Source of the DNA: Paenibacillus sp. JJ-223
GTDB taxonomy: Bacteria > Bacillota > Bacilli > Paenibacillales > Paenibacillaceae
Length of the DNA stretch: 64,000 bases
Direction of reading: 5' to 3'
NCBI RefSeq assembly: GCF_927798175.1
Contig: NZ_CAKMMP010000022.1
Span: forward strand, 37,755-101,754
Shown: positions 16,966-26,081 of the stretch, in pieces
Layout of the letters: the number at the start of each line of letters is the position of its first letter
Numbering within the stretch: position 1 is the first letter of the stretch
Program-made: the position numbers and the translations under genes
The notes under the pieces: generated by a model
Told to the model about the DNA's origin: nothing
The model's input: only the letters and a program-made list of their open reading frames with translations
The model's database searches: none

Positions 16966-17609
16966 TTCAAAGCACTCCCTTCATGCTCATGTTCGACTTG
17001 AAAACGGATAGAGTTCATGATCGCAGAAGCAATCGGTTGCCAGTCCTCCATCTCCCGATCGGTGCAATTGAACGTGCACATCAGTGCCCTGTCCTCCAGT
17101 GAAGTGAACAGCATGAAGTGATAGAGATTGGCATTGACGACTGGGGTAAGGAACTCGCAAATGGCCACATCCCTGCCATCGATCTTACGATCATGATCCC
17201 CATACCATTTGGTCAATTTCTGAGTTTGGCGCAAAATTTGAATCATGCTCTGCTTAAAAAGCGGCAAGTCTTCCTGCGGCAATCGGTTGGTCGTGTGGTT
17301 CACTGCCACATTAATGGTGCCGTCCGCATTCGTATAGACCCATTTCGGCCGATTCTGGGATGGATATTTCAATTCCAGCATTTGGGGAGACATCGGTTTG
17401 AACGTACGCGGCAACATCAGGTTGATTTTCCCGTCCAGACATTCGGTTTCCTCAAAAGAGTATGGTTCGTCTCCGATCTGCACAAATTCAGCATGAAGGT
17501 CCGGTTCGGGTTCATCCGGGATATGACCATAACCATCATCGGTTGGCGATGTAGACATGCCGTTCATCATCGCCATAATCTTTTCGTCCCAATGCTTCAT
17601 CACGCTCAT
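16962..17609 (-). CDS. DcrB/DUF1795-like protein of the CIS locus
   Basis: A 215-residue soluble protein. After an acidic, proline-containing N-terminus the body follows the DcrB/DUF1795 pattern: CLDGKINLMLPRTFKPMSPQ, VNHTTNRLPQEDLPLFKQSM and a late FTSLEDRALMCTFNCTD with DWQPIASAIMNSIRF. In T6SS loci DUF1795 proteins act as effector-loading chaperones for VgrG. Directly coupled to the plain spike gene, this one probably does the same (inference). ATGs at 17609 and 17600 are both possible starts; AAAGGATGAG favours the second. Confidence 0.7.
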   Translation of the reverse strand: MSVMKHWDEKIMAMMNGMSTSPTDDGYGHIPDEPEPDLHAEFVQIGDEPYSFEETECLDGKINLMLPRTFKPMSPQMLELKYPSQNRPKWVYTNADGTINVAVNHTTNRLPQEDLPLFKQSMIQILRQTQKLTKWYGDHDRKIDGRDVAICEFLTPVVNANLYHFMLFTSLEDRALMCTFNCTDREMEDWQPIASAIMNSIRFQVEHEHEGSALN

Positions 17610-17680
17610 CCTTTCTACTTGGAGTACAACATGTCATTCCGTGAATTAACCGTTTGAGCCGCAGCTTTCTCTCGCTCCTC

Positions 17681-18451
17681 TTAATCCACGATCATTCGCT
17701 GCGGACCGCTACCCAGGTAGCCCGGGCGTCCGCCACGGCCTCCCGCTCCGGCCAAGATCCGGTCCAGGTAGCGATGAATCTGGGCATTGCCGTAGTCCCT
17801 AACTTCCTGTCCGAGCCTGCTCGCAATGTAATGCTGGATCACCCGCCGATTCACGATCCCCTCGTTCAGGCACATCATGGCAAACGTCAGGTCCAGCGGA
17901 TCGGTCGTGCCGGTACGCATCAGCCGGTCCGCATAATCCCTCATCATGAGCGGGGACAACGTGCTGGCCCCTTCCGCCGCATAAGGTACATGGATGACGT
18001 GCAAGGTGTTGAACTCGGTCGCCAGATCCGCGAACGTCTGGTAATCCTGCCTGAGCCTTGCACCTTCTTTAAGCTTGAAGCGACCCAGCTCCAGTTCGCC
18101 AGCACTGCATTCCTCTTCATCCAGCACAAGCTCCATCGAACCTGTTGTGATATCCTGAATCGTGGTTTCTTCGAGCAGCCGAACCTTCAGAAGCGTCATA
18201 CGGCCTGTCGCCACGTAAGACATGTCTATTTGTTCGGTCAGCATATACAGTTTGCCGTGGTACAGCACGATGCCGGGGGATATGGACAGCTTGTCTGCCT
18301 TTACTTTAACCTCCGCCCCGGCAATAATGCCGTTCGCATAGTTGCGGTAGCGGAGTTCCAGATAGTCGCGCGGATAATCCCGAAGCTGCTCCAGCATGGC
18401 GGTTTTGAGAATGCGGCCCTTCTGGAAATGCGGATACGCATGCGTGAACAT
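17681..18451 (-). CDS. CIS-locus protein, candidate baseplate component
   Basis: About 256 residues. It opens MFTHAYPHFQKGRILKTAML with beta-rich sequence to ~110 (VKADKLSISPGIVLYHGKLY), then a helical half and a Gly/Arg-rich tail (GAGGRGGRPGYLGSG). The 'F..G.. ... L.I.PG...yhG' start recalls receptor-binding/baseplate shell proteins such as TssK or phage gp8/gp12-like subunits, but the resemblance is weak. ATG 18451 with GGGAGGGAGAAG upstream is a better start than TTG 18454. It lies between the Hsp70-like ATPase and the DcrB/spike genes. I do not assign an exact function. Confidence 0.5.
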   Translation of the reverse strand: MFTHAYPHFQKGRILKTAMLEQLRDYPRDYLELRYRNYANGIIAGAEVKVKADKLSISPGIVLYHGKLYMLTEQIDMSYVATGRMTLLKVRLLEETTIQDITTGSMELVLDEEECSAGELELGRFKLKEGARLRQDYQTFADLATEFNTLHVIHVPYAAEGASTLSPLMMRDYADRLMRTGTTDPLDLTFAMMCLNEGIVNRRVIQHYIASRLGQEVRDYGNAQIHRYLDRILAGAGGRGGRPGYLGSGPQRMIVD

Positions 18452-18552
18452 CAACTTCTCCCTCCCTTCGAACCGGAGCCAGCGCCTGACGACGCACTCC
18501 GGGCAATCTTCACGGGCACTTCATCTTGTGCCATTCCCTTGGTCCGGTTTCT

Positions 18553-21204
18553 CTACTTCATCCCGTCAAAGAAGTCCAATTCCGACAGATCCGGCTCGAA
18601 CGGAAACAGCTTCTGCGGACCAAGATAGAGCCGTTCGTTCTTTCGAGCAACCGGCAGGACGTAGAAGCCCCAATGGCGATCATCCGGGAAAACGAAAAAC
18701 TTCGTCTCGCCGTTCACGATCGAGTCGGTATCATCCTGCGGAATTTTGCCTTGGTATTGATCGCGAATGTCCTCATACAGCACTTCCTTGTACATGTTCG
18801 GACGGTTGCCATATACCAGCTTGTGTCTGAGAAATCCGTCGCTGCCGCTGACGTACAGCTCGACTTCGGTCGTCTCGGACGGTCTGGAGATGCTGCCCGG
18901 AATGCCGTCGCTTCGATCCAGGCTGCTGATGAGCGCTTTTTCCCGCCCATTGTGGGTGTATGCGCTGATTTTGTATGGAATCACGGCGGCATCGTGGGTA
19001 ATCTGCGCCCGTACCGTGCCGTTCTTCCGCGAGCTTAAATACCTAATTGCCCCTCTAAGGCAAGCGAGCTTCAGATCCGGCACCCGGCCTTCCGCCGGTT
19101 TCTGGCGAAATTCAATGCTTTTGCCTGGTACGAACTCTTTCAGCGCTTCCCGGAAAACGTCAATCCGGCACGACTGACCTGTCAGCTTGATGATCGAATA
19201 TTGGCTCATCCGGCCCTGCCTGTAAAATTCATCGAGGAACTTGCGCACGACATCGTAGATGTCTGCTTTGATCAGCTGCGTAATTTCCTTGATGTTGAAC
19301 ACCACATCGGGGAATTCGTACTCATCCTTCAGCACGCCGTCCCGTTGGACCGACAGGAACCAGCGCTCCATGGTCGTAATTTGCAAGTCGTTATCGCCGT
19401 CATCCTCCAGTTCCGAATGGAACCGATTACGCAGAATGCCCGTTTTGCGAAAAAACTGCTGCTTCATTTCCTCGGCGATTTCCCATAGAAAATAAAAATT
19501 GCCCCTGACTCGCAAATACTCGTCGCGCGAAGCGTTCTCCCGCCGGGCAAAGGCGGTCGGAATAAGCCTTTCCGCTTCACGGTAACGTTCCTCCAGCTTG
19601 GCGTACACGGCCTGTACCCCTTCCTCGTCCACCTGACGGAACACGTCCGCGCCGGGCGCTTCGATCAGGCTGTCGATGTCGACCATGCGGCGCTTGCCCT
19701 CGTAATAATCGGCAAACGCGATTTTCATGAACTGCATGATGCGATACGTCAGGTTATGTCCGCCGAAGTTGGTATCCCCGTTCTCATAGGTGGTGTGAAT
19801 GTCGAGATGGTAGGCGATCTGCCCGTCCTCCACCGTAAAGGCACATGACGACAAATCGGTCGTTCCCCCGCCGCAATCGATCACCAGCGCATGATACGTC
19901 TGCCCTTCCATGAAGGACCCTCGTTCCATGCCGTCCGCGAGCGTGTTGTACAGAACCGCCATTCCTTCATCCAGCGCATATTCCCGTTCGATGTCGTACT
20001 CCGGCAGCATCTCTTCGAACATTTGCAGAAACTGCGCCTTCATCTTCACCGGACTGGACAAATGCACGTGCCGGAACCGGCACTTGAACTGATGCTCCGC
20101 CGTACGGATCACATAGTTCATATACGCCCGCAACAGATCCATGCGCGTCACGATGGCGGCATTGCCGTGCGGGTCCACGATCTCTTCCTTTTTGTTGTAA
20201 TCGTTCACCCAACGCTTCATGTTGCGGAACAAACTCGCCCTGCTGCTGTATCCCCCGCGCCTCATGCTCCGCAGTGCCTCGTAACCGAATTCGTAACGAA
20301 TGTTCGCAGGATCGGAACAATCGGCCACGCCGACAGCGGTAGGCAAAACCTCGATCCATTCCGTCTGCCTGTAGGTCGGATCGGGAAAAGCCACGTAGTT
20401 GATTTCGTCCAGACGAACCCGGCCATTCAGCAGATCCTGGCTGCTCGGTGCCTGAATGTAGCCGGTATGCAAATAGGCGCCTGCCGTCGTGTTGGAGGTG
20501 CCAAAATCAACCGCAAGCACGGCTTCCGTCGGCTCAAGCTCCCGGATTTCGAGATCGGCCAGCGGAATTTGGGTGTATTGAATATGTACCGGAGGCAGCG
20601 GCCTGTCGGAATAATAGCTCTGATAGAGGTATTCCGAATCCCTTTTCCGGAAAAACAGCAAGCTGTACTGCCTGTTGCCCGTCCGTCTCCAAGTCGAACC
20701 GGGAGCTGCGGTCAGATAGAACGTGCCATGAGCCCCTTCGTCCTTTACCAGATTGAAGATGCCGCATAACTCCATCGTTTCGTTCACCAACAGCACATTG
20801 GACTCGACCAATCCTCCCGGCGCCGTGACGATGTAGCGGTCCAGCTTGTCCACCTTCAGCCCTTCATAAAGAATCAGCCTCGCTGGAACGCTTACGCCCC
20901 CATCACTAGTCATCGGCGTGGACATATTACGAGAAATGGCCTTCTGCAGCCGCTCGAACCCGCCCTCGCGCTGTTCCCGAATCCACAGCACATCGTCTGC
21001 GCCCAGAAATTTCAGAATGATGCGGATCAGCTCTTCGCGCTCCGTTCGGGCCCCGATCCCTTCGACCAATCTTTCTTTGTAGCAAATATTGCGCAGCTGA
21101 AAAGTGGTCATGTCCATCAGCTCTTCACGCGTATAACGCATCGTTCCGCGGGCCCGCTCCCGTCCGGCAGCGTCTGGATACAGCCTGTATGAATATCCGT
21201 TCAT
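18553..21204 (-). CDS. Hsp70/actin-fold ATPase of the CIS locus
   Basis: An 883-residue protein. Residues ~23-70 form a SAP-like helical unit (YTREELMDMTTFQLRNICYK). The actin/Hsp70 ATPase core starts near 228: phosphate-1 loop VDFGTSNTT (233-240) and phosphate-2 loop DCGGGTTDLS (443-452), with EYALDEGMAVLYNTL in between and a late LTGQSCRIDVFREAL adenosine-site motif. There is no typical Hsp70 substrate domain; the last ~150 residues are beta-rich and unrecognised. The open frame extends to 21351, but AAGGAGGAACC marks ATG 21204. With the J-domain gene in the same series, it is a plausible dedicated chaperone or remodelling ATPase for the sheath/baseplate (inference). Confidence 0.8.
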   Translation of the reverse strand: MNGYSYRLYPDAAGRERARGTMRYTREELMDMTTFQLRNICYKERLVEGIGARTEREELIRIILKFLGADDVLWIREQREGGFERLQKAISRNMSTPMTSDGGVSVPARLILYEGLKVDKLDRYIVTAPGGLVESNVLLVNETMELCGIFNLVKDEGAHGTFYLTAAPGSTWRRTGNRQYSLLFFRKRDSEYLYQSYYSDRPLPPVHIQYTQIPLADLEIRELEPTEAVLAVDFGTSNTTAGAYLHTGYIQAPSSQDLLNGRVRLDEINYVAFPDPTYRQTEWIEVLPTAVGVADCSDPANIRYEFGYEALRSMRRGGYSSRASLFRNMKRWVNDYNKKEEIVDPHGNAAIVTRMDLLRAYMNYVIRTAEHQFKCRFRHVHLSSPVKMKAQFLQMFEEMLPEYDIEREYALDEGMAVLYNTLADGMERGSFMEGQTYHALVIDCGGGTTDLSSCAFTVEDGQIAYHLDIHTTYENGDTNFGGHNLTYRIMQFMKIAFADYYEGKRRMVDIDSLIEAPGADVFRQVDEEGVQAVYAKLEERYREAERLIPTAFARRENASRDEYLRVRGNFYFLWEIAEEMKQQFFRKTGILRNRFHSELEDDGDNDLQITTMERWFLSVQRDGVLKDEYEFPDVVFNIKEITQLIKADIYDVVRKFLDEFYRQGRMSQYSIIKLTGQSCRIDVFREALKEFVPGKSIEFRQKPAEGRVPDLKLACLRGAIRYLSSRKNGTVRAQITHDAAVIPYKISAYTHNGREKALISSLDRSDGIPGSISRPSETTEVELYVSGSDGFLRHKLVYGNRPNMYKEVLYEDIRDQYQGKIPQDDTDSIVNGETKFFVFPDDRHWGFYVLPVARKNERLYLGPQKLFPFEPDLSELDFFDGMK

Positions 21205-21281
21205 GGTTCCTCCTTCTTGCAGGCGGCTGAAGCCAACCGCTAATCGTCCTTTGTACTCTATGGATGGGCGTTGCTTGGCGA

Positions 21282-21971
21282 TCAATACAGCGCGATTCCA
21301 TCCTGAACCAGCGTATAGTCCGCATCCAGAATGCCAAAGTGATGCTCCCAATAGATCTCCGTATCGAACCTGACCGGCAAAAGCAGTTCCAGAATCAGTT
21401 CCAGCTTCTCGCGCGCCTCGGTTCGTTCTTCCTGTCCGATATACAGGAGCAGTTCATCCTTTTCTTCGCAATTGGCATACAGCGTCGAGCGCGGAAACAT
21501 CCGTACGAGCGTATCCCGAAGCAGGTGAACGGCCTCTCCGGTGTCGTACAACCGAAGCAAGTTGCAGGCAATGACTTCCTGCTGCTCCCGATCGAACAGT
21601 TCGAGTCTGCGGCGTATGCGTTCACCGTAAATTCCCGAGCGCATGTCCCTCAGAATGAAACGAATGTGATATTCACGTTTGTTCATTCCCTGCATGAGAT
21701 CCATGTCTGCAAGGAAATGCATGACCAGATCGAACAAGGTTTCGCGCAGCTCCACGTACTCCTCGTTGTTGATATCGAAAAGATCCCTGAAAATATCGTA
21801 AAACCGGTAATACGGGTTCACTTCGACGATCTGTCCGACATCAGCAGCATTCAAGTCGACCTGGCTGAGTTCCATGTAAGGAGAGTACACTTTTGCCGGA
21901 ATGAACGTAAGTTCCCGCAAGTCTGTCCCATTTTGCTTCGCTCGAATGATCAGATCCCAAATGTAGTTCAT
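21282..21971 (-). CDS. Conserved-type CIS-locus protein, candidate baseplate subunit
   Basis: A 229-residue soluble helical protein (MNYIWDLIIRAKQNGTDLRE; later NPYYRFYDIFRDLFDINNEE and LELILELLLPVRFDTEIYWE). It contains no catalytic motif I recognise. It starts six bases after the stop of the 430-residue gene, so the two are surely co-translated and may form a complex such as the TssF-TssG-like wedge of contractile baseplates. That pairing is inferred from gene order and size only. ATG 21971 has only a weak ribosome site, consistent with coupling. Confidence 0.55.
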   Translation of the reverse strand: MNYIWDLIIRAKQNGTDLRELTFIPAKVYSPYMELSQVDLNAADVGQIVEVNPYYRFYDIFRDLFDINNEEYVELRETLFDLVMHFLADMDLMQGMNKREYHIRFILRDMRSGIYGERIRRRLELFDREQQEVIACNLLRLYDTGEAVHLLRDTLVRMFPRSTLYANCEEKDELLLYIGQEERTEAREKLELILELLLPVRFDTEIYWEHHFGILDADYTLVQDGIALY

Positions 21972-21977
21972 GGCTCG

Positions 21978-23270
21978 TCACACCCATTTCCCTTCGCATC
22001 GATATTCCGGGAAGGACAGCTGGACCTCCGATACCAGGAAGCTGAGCAGATCGTCCAAATAAACGTCCTGATCCTGCGGGGCAGCCCGTTTGGCGAACTT
22101 CATGATCATCCGGCGTTTGTCCGCCTCGACGCGAACGTGGTCACTCATGAACGAGTTCAGCGGATACGTAACGCCCGTCGGGGTTCCCGGAGGAGCAATC
22201 TGCACGTCTTCCAGCTCCAAGCCTTCTGCAGCCTGAAACGCATGGATCATTCGCGCAATTTCCCCCTTGGAACGGACAGATCGACCTTCCTGCCGGGCGT
22301 ACTTGCCTGCAAATCCTTCCCGCTTTGCATTGGAGAACATGGGGTAATCCATTTTGCCAATGCGGGTAGCTACGGGAACGGTCACTTTCATGACCGTCCA
22401 GGAATCCGATTTCTCCAGCGGAGAGACGATCGTGATGTCCTCCTCCGACCGTTTGATGTATCGAATGTGCGCTTCTTCGCCATCGACCAGGTATCCATGC
22501 TCGGTGCCCGTCTTGCGAAGCGGCAGCACATGCTCATAATTGACACGATCCGCTGCGGGAACGGGAAACCCGCCGGTCTTCATGTCCAGCTTCTGAATGT
22601 TCCACAGCGGAACGAGGTTGGTTCGTTTATATCGTTCGAATTCTTCCAGATGCACCGTCAGTTCCTTGACCTGTTGTCCCGTATCCCACATCTCTCCATC
22701 TTCGGATGCAACGAGCACGCAGTCGACGAATTTGTAAGCATAAGGCGCATTCACCGTCTTCCAGGCAAGGCTGTTTTTACGAAAAATCCGATACAGTTCC
22801 TCGATTTTGCTTACATATAACGTGCTTGGTTTCAACTTTACCTTGATCCCGTAACGGCCCTCGGCCGTAACGATCTCCCCGGTGAAAGTGCGCTGGCTGT
22901 TCAACAACTTCCCTAACTCATACTGGCTGCAATCCATGTAGAAGGTGAACAGCTTGAGTTCTTCCTTTTTCGCCAGAGCTGCGGCTGCCTCGCTCAAGTA
23001 CACGGTCTGCGGCTCCGCATCCTCCGGCAGCATCGGATACAGGTATTCATGTATCGGGTCCAGATCTTCCCGGGAGCTCAGAGTGACAAAGACGTCATGG
23101 CGCTCCTCCTGATTCTCCACCTCGTCGAACACGCGCTGCTCAATCTGCCGGTTCAACTCTTCCTGGTATTCGACCAGGTTCAGGAACACGCCGGTCATCA
23201 GGTTTTTCAAAACGCGGCGCTGCTCCAAGTCTTCCATCTTGTTCAGCCGGTCACGGATAATGTCCTTCAT
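21978..23270 (-). CDS. Large CIS-locus protein, candidate baseplate wedge
   Basis: A 430-residue soluble protein. The N-terminal helix region (DIIRDRLNKMEDLEQRRVLK) and repeated alpha/beta body include SQRTFTGEIVTAEGRYGIKV, TLYVSKIEELYRIFRKNS and WKTVNAPYAYKFVDCVLVA, reminiscent of the repeated beta domains of gp6/TssF baseplate proteins. No known enzyme motif is present. The start is ATG 23270 with GGGAGGGGAG. Together with the next two genes it fills the place where baseplate genes would be expected between tube and spike. I regard it as an uncharacterised structural subunit. Confidence 0.55.
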   Translation of the reverse strand: MKDIIRDRLNKMEDLEQRRVLKNLMTGVFLNLVEYQEELNRQIEQRVFDEVENQEERHDVFVTLSSREDLDPIHEYLYPMLPEDAEPQTVYLSEAAAALAKKEELKLFTFYMDCSQYELGKLLNSQRTFTGEIVTAEGRYGIKVKLKPSTLYVSKIEELYRIFRKNSLAWKTVNAPYAYKFVDCVLVASEDGEMWDTGQQVKELTVHLEEFERYKRTNLVPLWNIQKLDMKTGGFPVPAADRVNYEHVLPLRKTGTEHGYLVDGEEAHIRYIKRSEEDITIVSPLEKSDSWTVMKVTVPVATRIGKMDYPMFSNAKREGFAGKYARQEGRSVRSKGEIARMIHAFQAAEGLELEDVQIAPPGTPTGVTYPLNSFMSDHVRVEADKRRMIMKFAKRAAPQDQDVYLDDLLSFLVSEVQLSFPEYRCEGKWV

Positions 23271-23309
23271 CCTGTCTCTCCCCTCCCGGGTTAATGATCG
23301 TATTGATTA

Positions 23310-25163
23310 TTACTGCTCCTTGTTCGTGCTGACCGCTCCCGATCGGGCTTCCCCAACCTCTGATGGTAAATCGCTCTCGCCCTCATGATCAGAGGAGCCG
23401 GACGAGCTGGTGCCGGTTGCGCCTGTACCCGCTGACTGGCCCGAACCCGCCGCGCCGCTTCCGTTCGAACTCGTCGTGCCTGAAGACGTCGCGTTCCCCG
23501 AAGAACCGGCCGGGCTGGTGCCCGTTGGTTCCGCTGCGCCGGACAGATTGGACGAGAGGCCCGTGGAATCCAGGCCAAGACCTGCATCCAATCCGCCGTC
23601 CAGCAGCGGATCGGTGGCCGGAATCGGCGGATTCAGCTTTTCATCGAGCTTGTTGATTTTGCGTTCCATCGCCAGCACACGTTCCAGCATGTCGATCTCC
23701 TGGTAAATGCCCTGTGCCTTTTCATAAGCTTCCAACGCACCCGCGTAATCTCCGGCTTCGTTGTACCTGTCACCCTTCTGCTCCAGCGTATCGGCCTGAA
23801 GCTGGCGCGATTGGCGCTTGATGTCGGCACGTTTCGTCTCCGCTTCCTCCAGCTTGGTCGCGATTTCCTTGAGCGCTTCCTTGTACGCCGTTTCCGTCGC
23901 GGCCGTACGCGCTCGTTTGTACATGGTGATCGCTCCGCTGTAATCTCCGTTCTGCATCTTGAGATCGCCTTCGGTCACCCAATCCTGCACCTGCTGGAAG
24001 GTCGTCATTTGCTCCAAACGCTCCTGAATCGATGCCCGGTCGAACATGCTGTACGGCTCGGATTGTTCCAATGCCTTCGTATAACTGGCTGTCGCCTTGG
24101 CAATATCGCCTTCTTTGAGATGGGCTTCGCCGTCGACGAGCGTCTGAGCCGCCGTCATCTTGGCCGTAAGCAGTTTTTTGTGGATCGGGTCCTTGATCTT
24201 GATCGAGTTGTTGCGGGCCAAGCTGTAATCCGACACGGCCTTGGCGTATTCCTGCTCCTTCACGAACTGGTCCGCACTCTGCTCGTATTCCAGCATCTCC
24301 GTCGCCCACTCCGCCTTGTTTGCCGCCGTTTTGATTTTGTAGAACAGTCCCGCTCCCCCGAAAACAAGCAGCATGACCAACATGATCGCAATGCGTTTGA
24401 TCCACTTTTTGCGGTTTTTCGGTTCTTCGTGGAAAATTTTGTTCACGTAGATTGCGGCAGCCGTATAGTTCTCTACCCGGCTTCGCTGTTTGCTGAGCAT
24501 GACCTCTTCCAGCGTATCCACCAAGGTGCGCGGATCGTTCGCCGCTTCCGCGGCATCGATCATTTCCGCGTCATGCACGCCTTCCCAGATGCCTGGCGTA
24601 CAGAGCACCAATGCGTCTCCATCGGCCAGTTTGATTTTCTCGGACACAAAAGGCGTGATCTTGCCCGGCTTGCCCGCATATTCATTCAGGTTGCCGCGCT
24701 CGTCATGCTGATCGATCCGGTCCTCGGGGATCTGTCCGTCCGAAGCCAGCTGGGCCGCCATGCTGTGATCCCGGCTTTTCAGCACAAGCCTGTTCCCCCG
24801 CAGATGGTACAGGCGGCTGTGGCCCGCCGAACCCCAGACCATGCGGGTATAATCCGTCACAACGATGACGAAACCGGCTTTTAATCTGACCCGGCGGCTC
24901 TCGTGTTGAAGCCATCCATGCGCTATACTGATATACTCCGTCAGACGCCGTTTCGATAACGTCGGTTTGTCCATGAAAGACTCCAACAAGGCCTGTACCA
25001 GCATCTCGGCGCTGTTCACTTCGGCATCCGTATCCAGTCCGTCCGCGATGATATAGCAGGCGTAATCCTCAAGCTCCACGCAGCCATAGTAATCCCGGTT
25101 TTTCAGAAATGACCCTGCCTCCGAGACAAAGGCCATCTTGAAGTCGCTGTTCTCCTTTCTCAT
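23310..25163 (-). CDS. Membrane protein with PP2C-like (probably inactive) domain and TPR-like helices
   Basis: About 617 residues. Residues ~20-240 follow the PP2C fold (YACYIIADGLDTDAEVNSAE, GFVIVVTDYTRMVWGSAGHS, ALVLCTPGIWEG). However, the usual GDSR is GHSR and the usual C(T/S)DG is CTPG, so two metal-binding Asp are missing and DG lacks the following GG; catalysis is unlikely. One transmembrane helix follows (RIAIMLVMLLVFGGAGLFY). Residues ~290-500 are TPR-like helical pairs (QKGDRYNEAGDYAGALEAYE) and the last ~80 residues are Ser/Gly/Thr-rich. The cytoplasmic pseudo-phosphatase could sense phospho-state, with the TPR part outside the membrane (inference). GGGGAG favours ATG 25163 over 25175. 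Confidence 0.78.
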   Translation of the reverse strand: MRKENSDFKMAFVSEAGSFLKNRDYYGCVELEDYACYIIADGLDTDAEVNSAEMLVQALLESFMDKPTLSKRRLTEYISIAHGWLQHESRRVRLKAGFVIVVTDYTRMVWGSAGHSRLYHLRGNRLVLKSRDHSMAAQLASDGQIPEDRIDQHDERGNLNEYAGKPGKITPFVSEKIKLADGDALVLCTPGIWEGVHDAEMIDAAEAANDPRTLVDTLEEVMLSKQRSRVENYTAAAIYVNKIFHEEPKNRKKWIKRIAIMLVMLLVFGGAGLFYKIKTAANKAEWATEMLEYEQSADQFVKEQEYAKAVSDYSLARNNSIKIKDPIHKKLLTAKMTAAQTLVDGEAHLKEGDIAKATASYTKALEQSEPYSMFDRASIQERLEQMTTFQQVQDWVTEGDLKMQNGDYSGAITMYKRARTAATETAYKEALKEIATKLEEAETKRADIKRQSRQLQADTLEQKGDRYNEAGDYAGALEAYEKAQGIYQEIDMLERVLAMERKINKLDEKLNPPIPATDPLLDGGLDAGLGLDSTGLSSNLSGAAEPTGTSPAGSSGNATSSGTTSSNGSGAAGSGQSAGTGATGTSSSGSSDHEGESDLPSEVGEARSGAVSTNKEQ

Positions 25164-25208
25164 CTGTCTCCCCATTTCATGTGTCGGTGCCCCGCTGTCC
25201 CGAACGTT

Positions 25209-26081
25209 CTACCATCCCTGTTCCAGAATGATGATCGTGGCGTTATCCTGATGCACCAGTCGTTTTTCTTCGATCAAATCGATGATGTCCTGTGCCGTAT
25301 CATGCGGAGACTGGTCCCGGGCAAGCAGCGTTTCCAGCTCCATCTCGGTCAGCGTGTTGTACACGCCGTCGCTGCACAGGACGATCTTGTCCCCCGGCTG
25401 CAGCGCAAACGGCTCGTCCGCGATTTCCATCTGCCTGAAATGCTCGTAGCCCAAATAGTTGACCAGCCTTTTGCGCTGCGGATTGTCCAGGGCCTCCTGT
25501 TCCGTAATCTCGCCGGACATGTACTGCTCTTCCAGCTGACTCTCCAGCGTATGCTTGTGATTGATCGGAACGAGCTCGCCCTTGCGAAATACGGCAAGAA
25601 TGCTGTCTCCGACCGCTCCCCAGTACAGGTTCCGGCCCCGAATCAACGCGCTTACCAGTGTTGTTCCTCCCGGCACGCCCTGCTGTTTGCGCAGAATGGC
25701 TTGATTGGCCATGTGGGATGTGTTTTGATAAAACTCCTGCACGTCCGGGAAATGCTCCTGCTCCTGGAATTCGCGAATAAAGGTCTCTACGGCCGTCGTA
25801 CTGGCCATCTTGCCCCCTGACAGACCGCTGATGCCGTCGGCGAGCACGGCCAGCAAACCGAACGGCATGGATGCGCTGGCAAAATAATCGTCCTGTTCGC
25901 TGCGTGCCCCGATGGTCTGACCGTTTCCGATCTGTGCTTCCAAAGGCACGTCGTCACGCTGCCGCACCGGATTTATTCGGCTTCGGACGAACAAGAGCAG
26001 CCCGACCAGCATGCAGCCGCACGCAAGTACCCAATACGGGGTCAGCTCCTTGTCATTCCACAGGATCATGAACGTACTCAC
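25209..26081 (-). CDS. Membrane-anchored PP2C Ser/Thr phosphatase
   Basis: About 290 residues. A short N-terminus and one membrane helix (PYWVLACGCMLVGLLLFV) anchor a cytoplasmic PP2C domain with all metal-binding motifs: AVLADGISGLSGG, GAVGDSIL, VLCSDGVYNTL and HQDNATIIIL. It should remove phosphates placed by a Hanks-type kinase, such as the one at 33565-34554. The frame opens at 26093, but GGGAG points to GTG 26081, which overlaps the FHA gene stop (GTGA). Its neighbours are the two FHA proteins upstream and the pseudo-PP2C downstream. Confidence 0.87.
   Translation of the reverse strand: MSTFMILWNDKELTPYWVLACGCMLVGLLLFVRSRINPVRQRDDVPLEAQIGNGQTIGARSEQDDYFASASMPFGLLAVLADGISGLSGGKMASTTAVETFIREFQEQEHFPDVQEFYQNTSHMANQAILRKQQGVPGGTTLVSALIRGRNLYWGAVGDSILAVFRKGELVPINHKHTLESQLEEQYMSGEITEQEALDNPQRKRLVNYLGYEHFRQMEIADEPFALQPGDKIVLCSDGVYNTLTEMELETLLARDQSPHDTAQDIIDLIEEKRLVHQDNATIIILEQGW

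Noticed and set aside
21264..22820. 518-codon rightward frame
   Set aside because: Antisense to the 229- and 430-residue genes, which have ribosome sites and coupled spacing.
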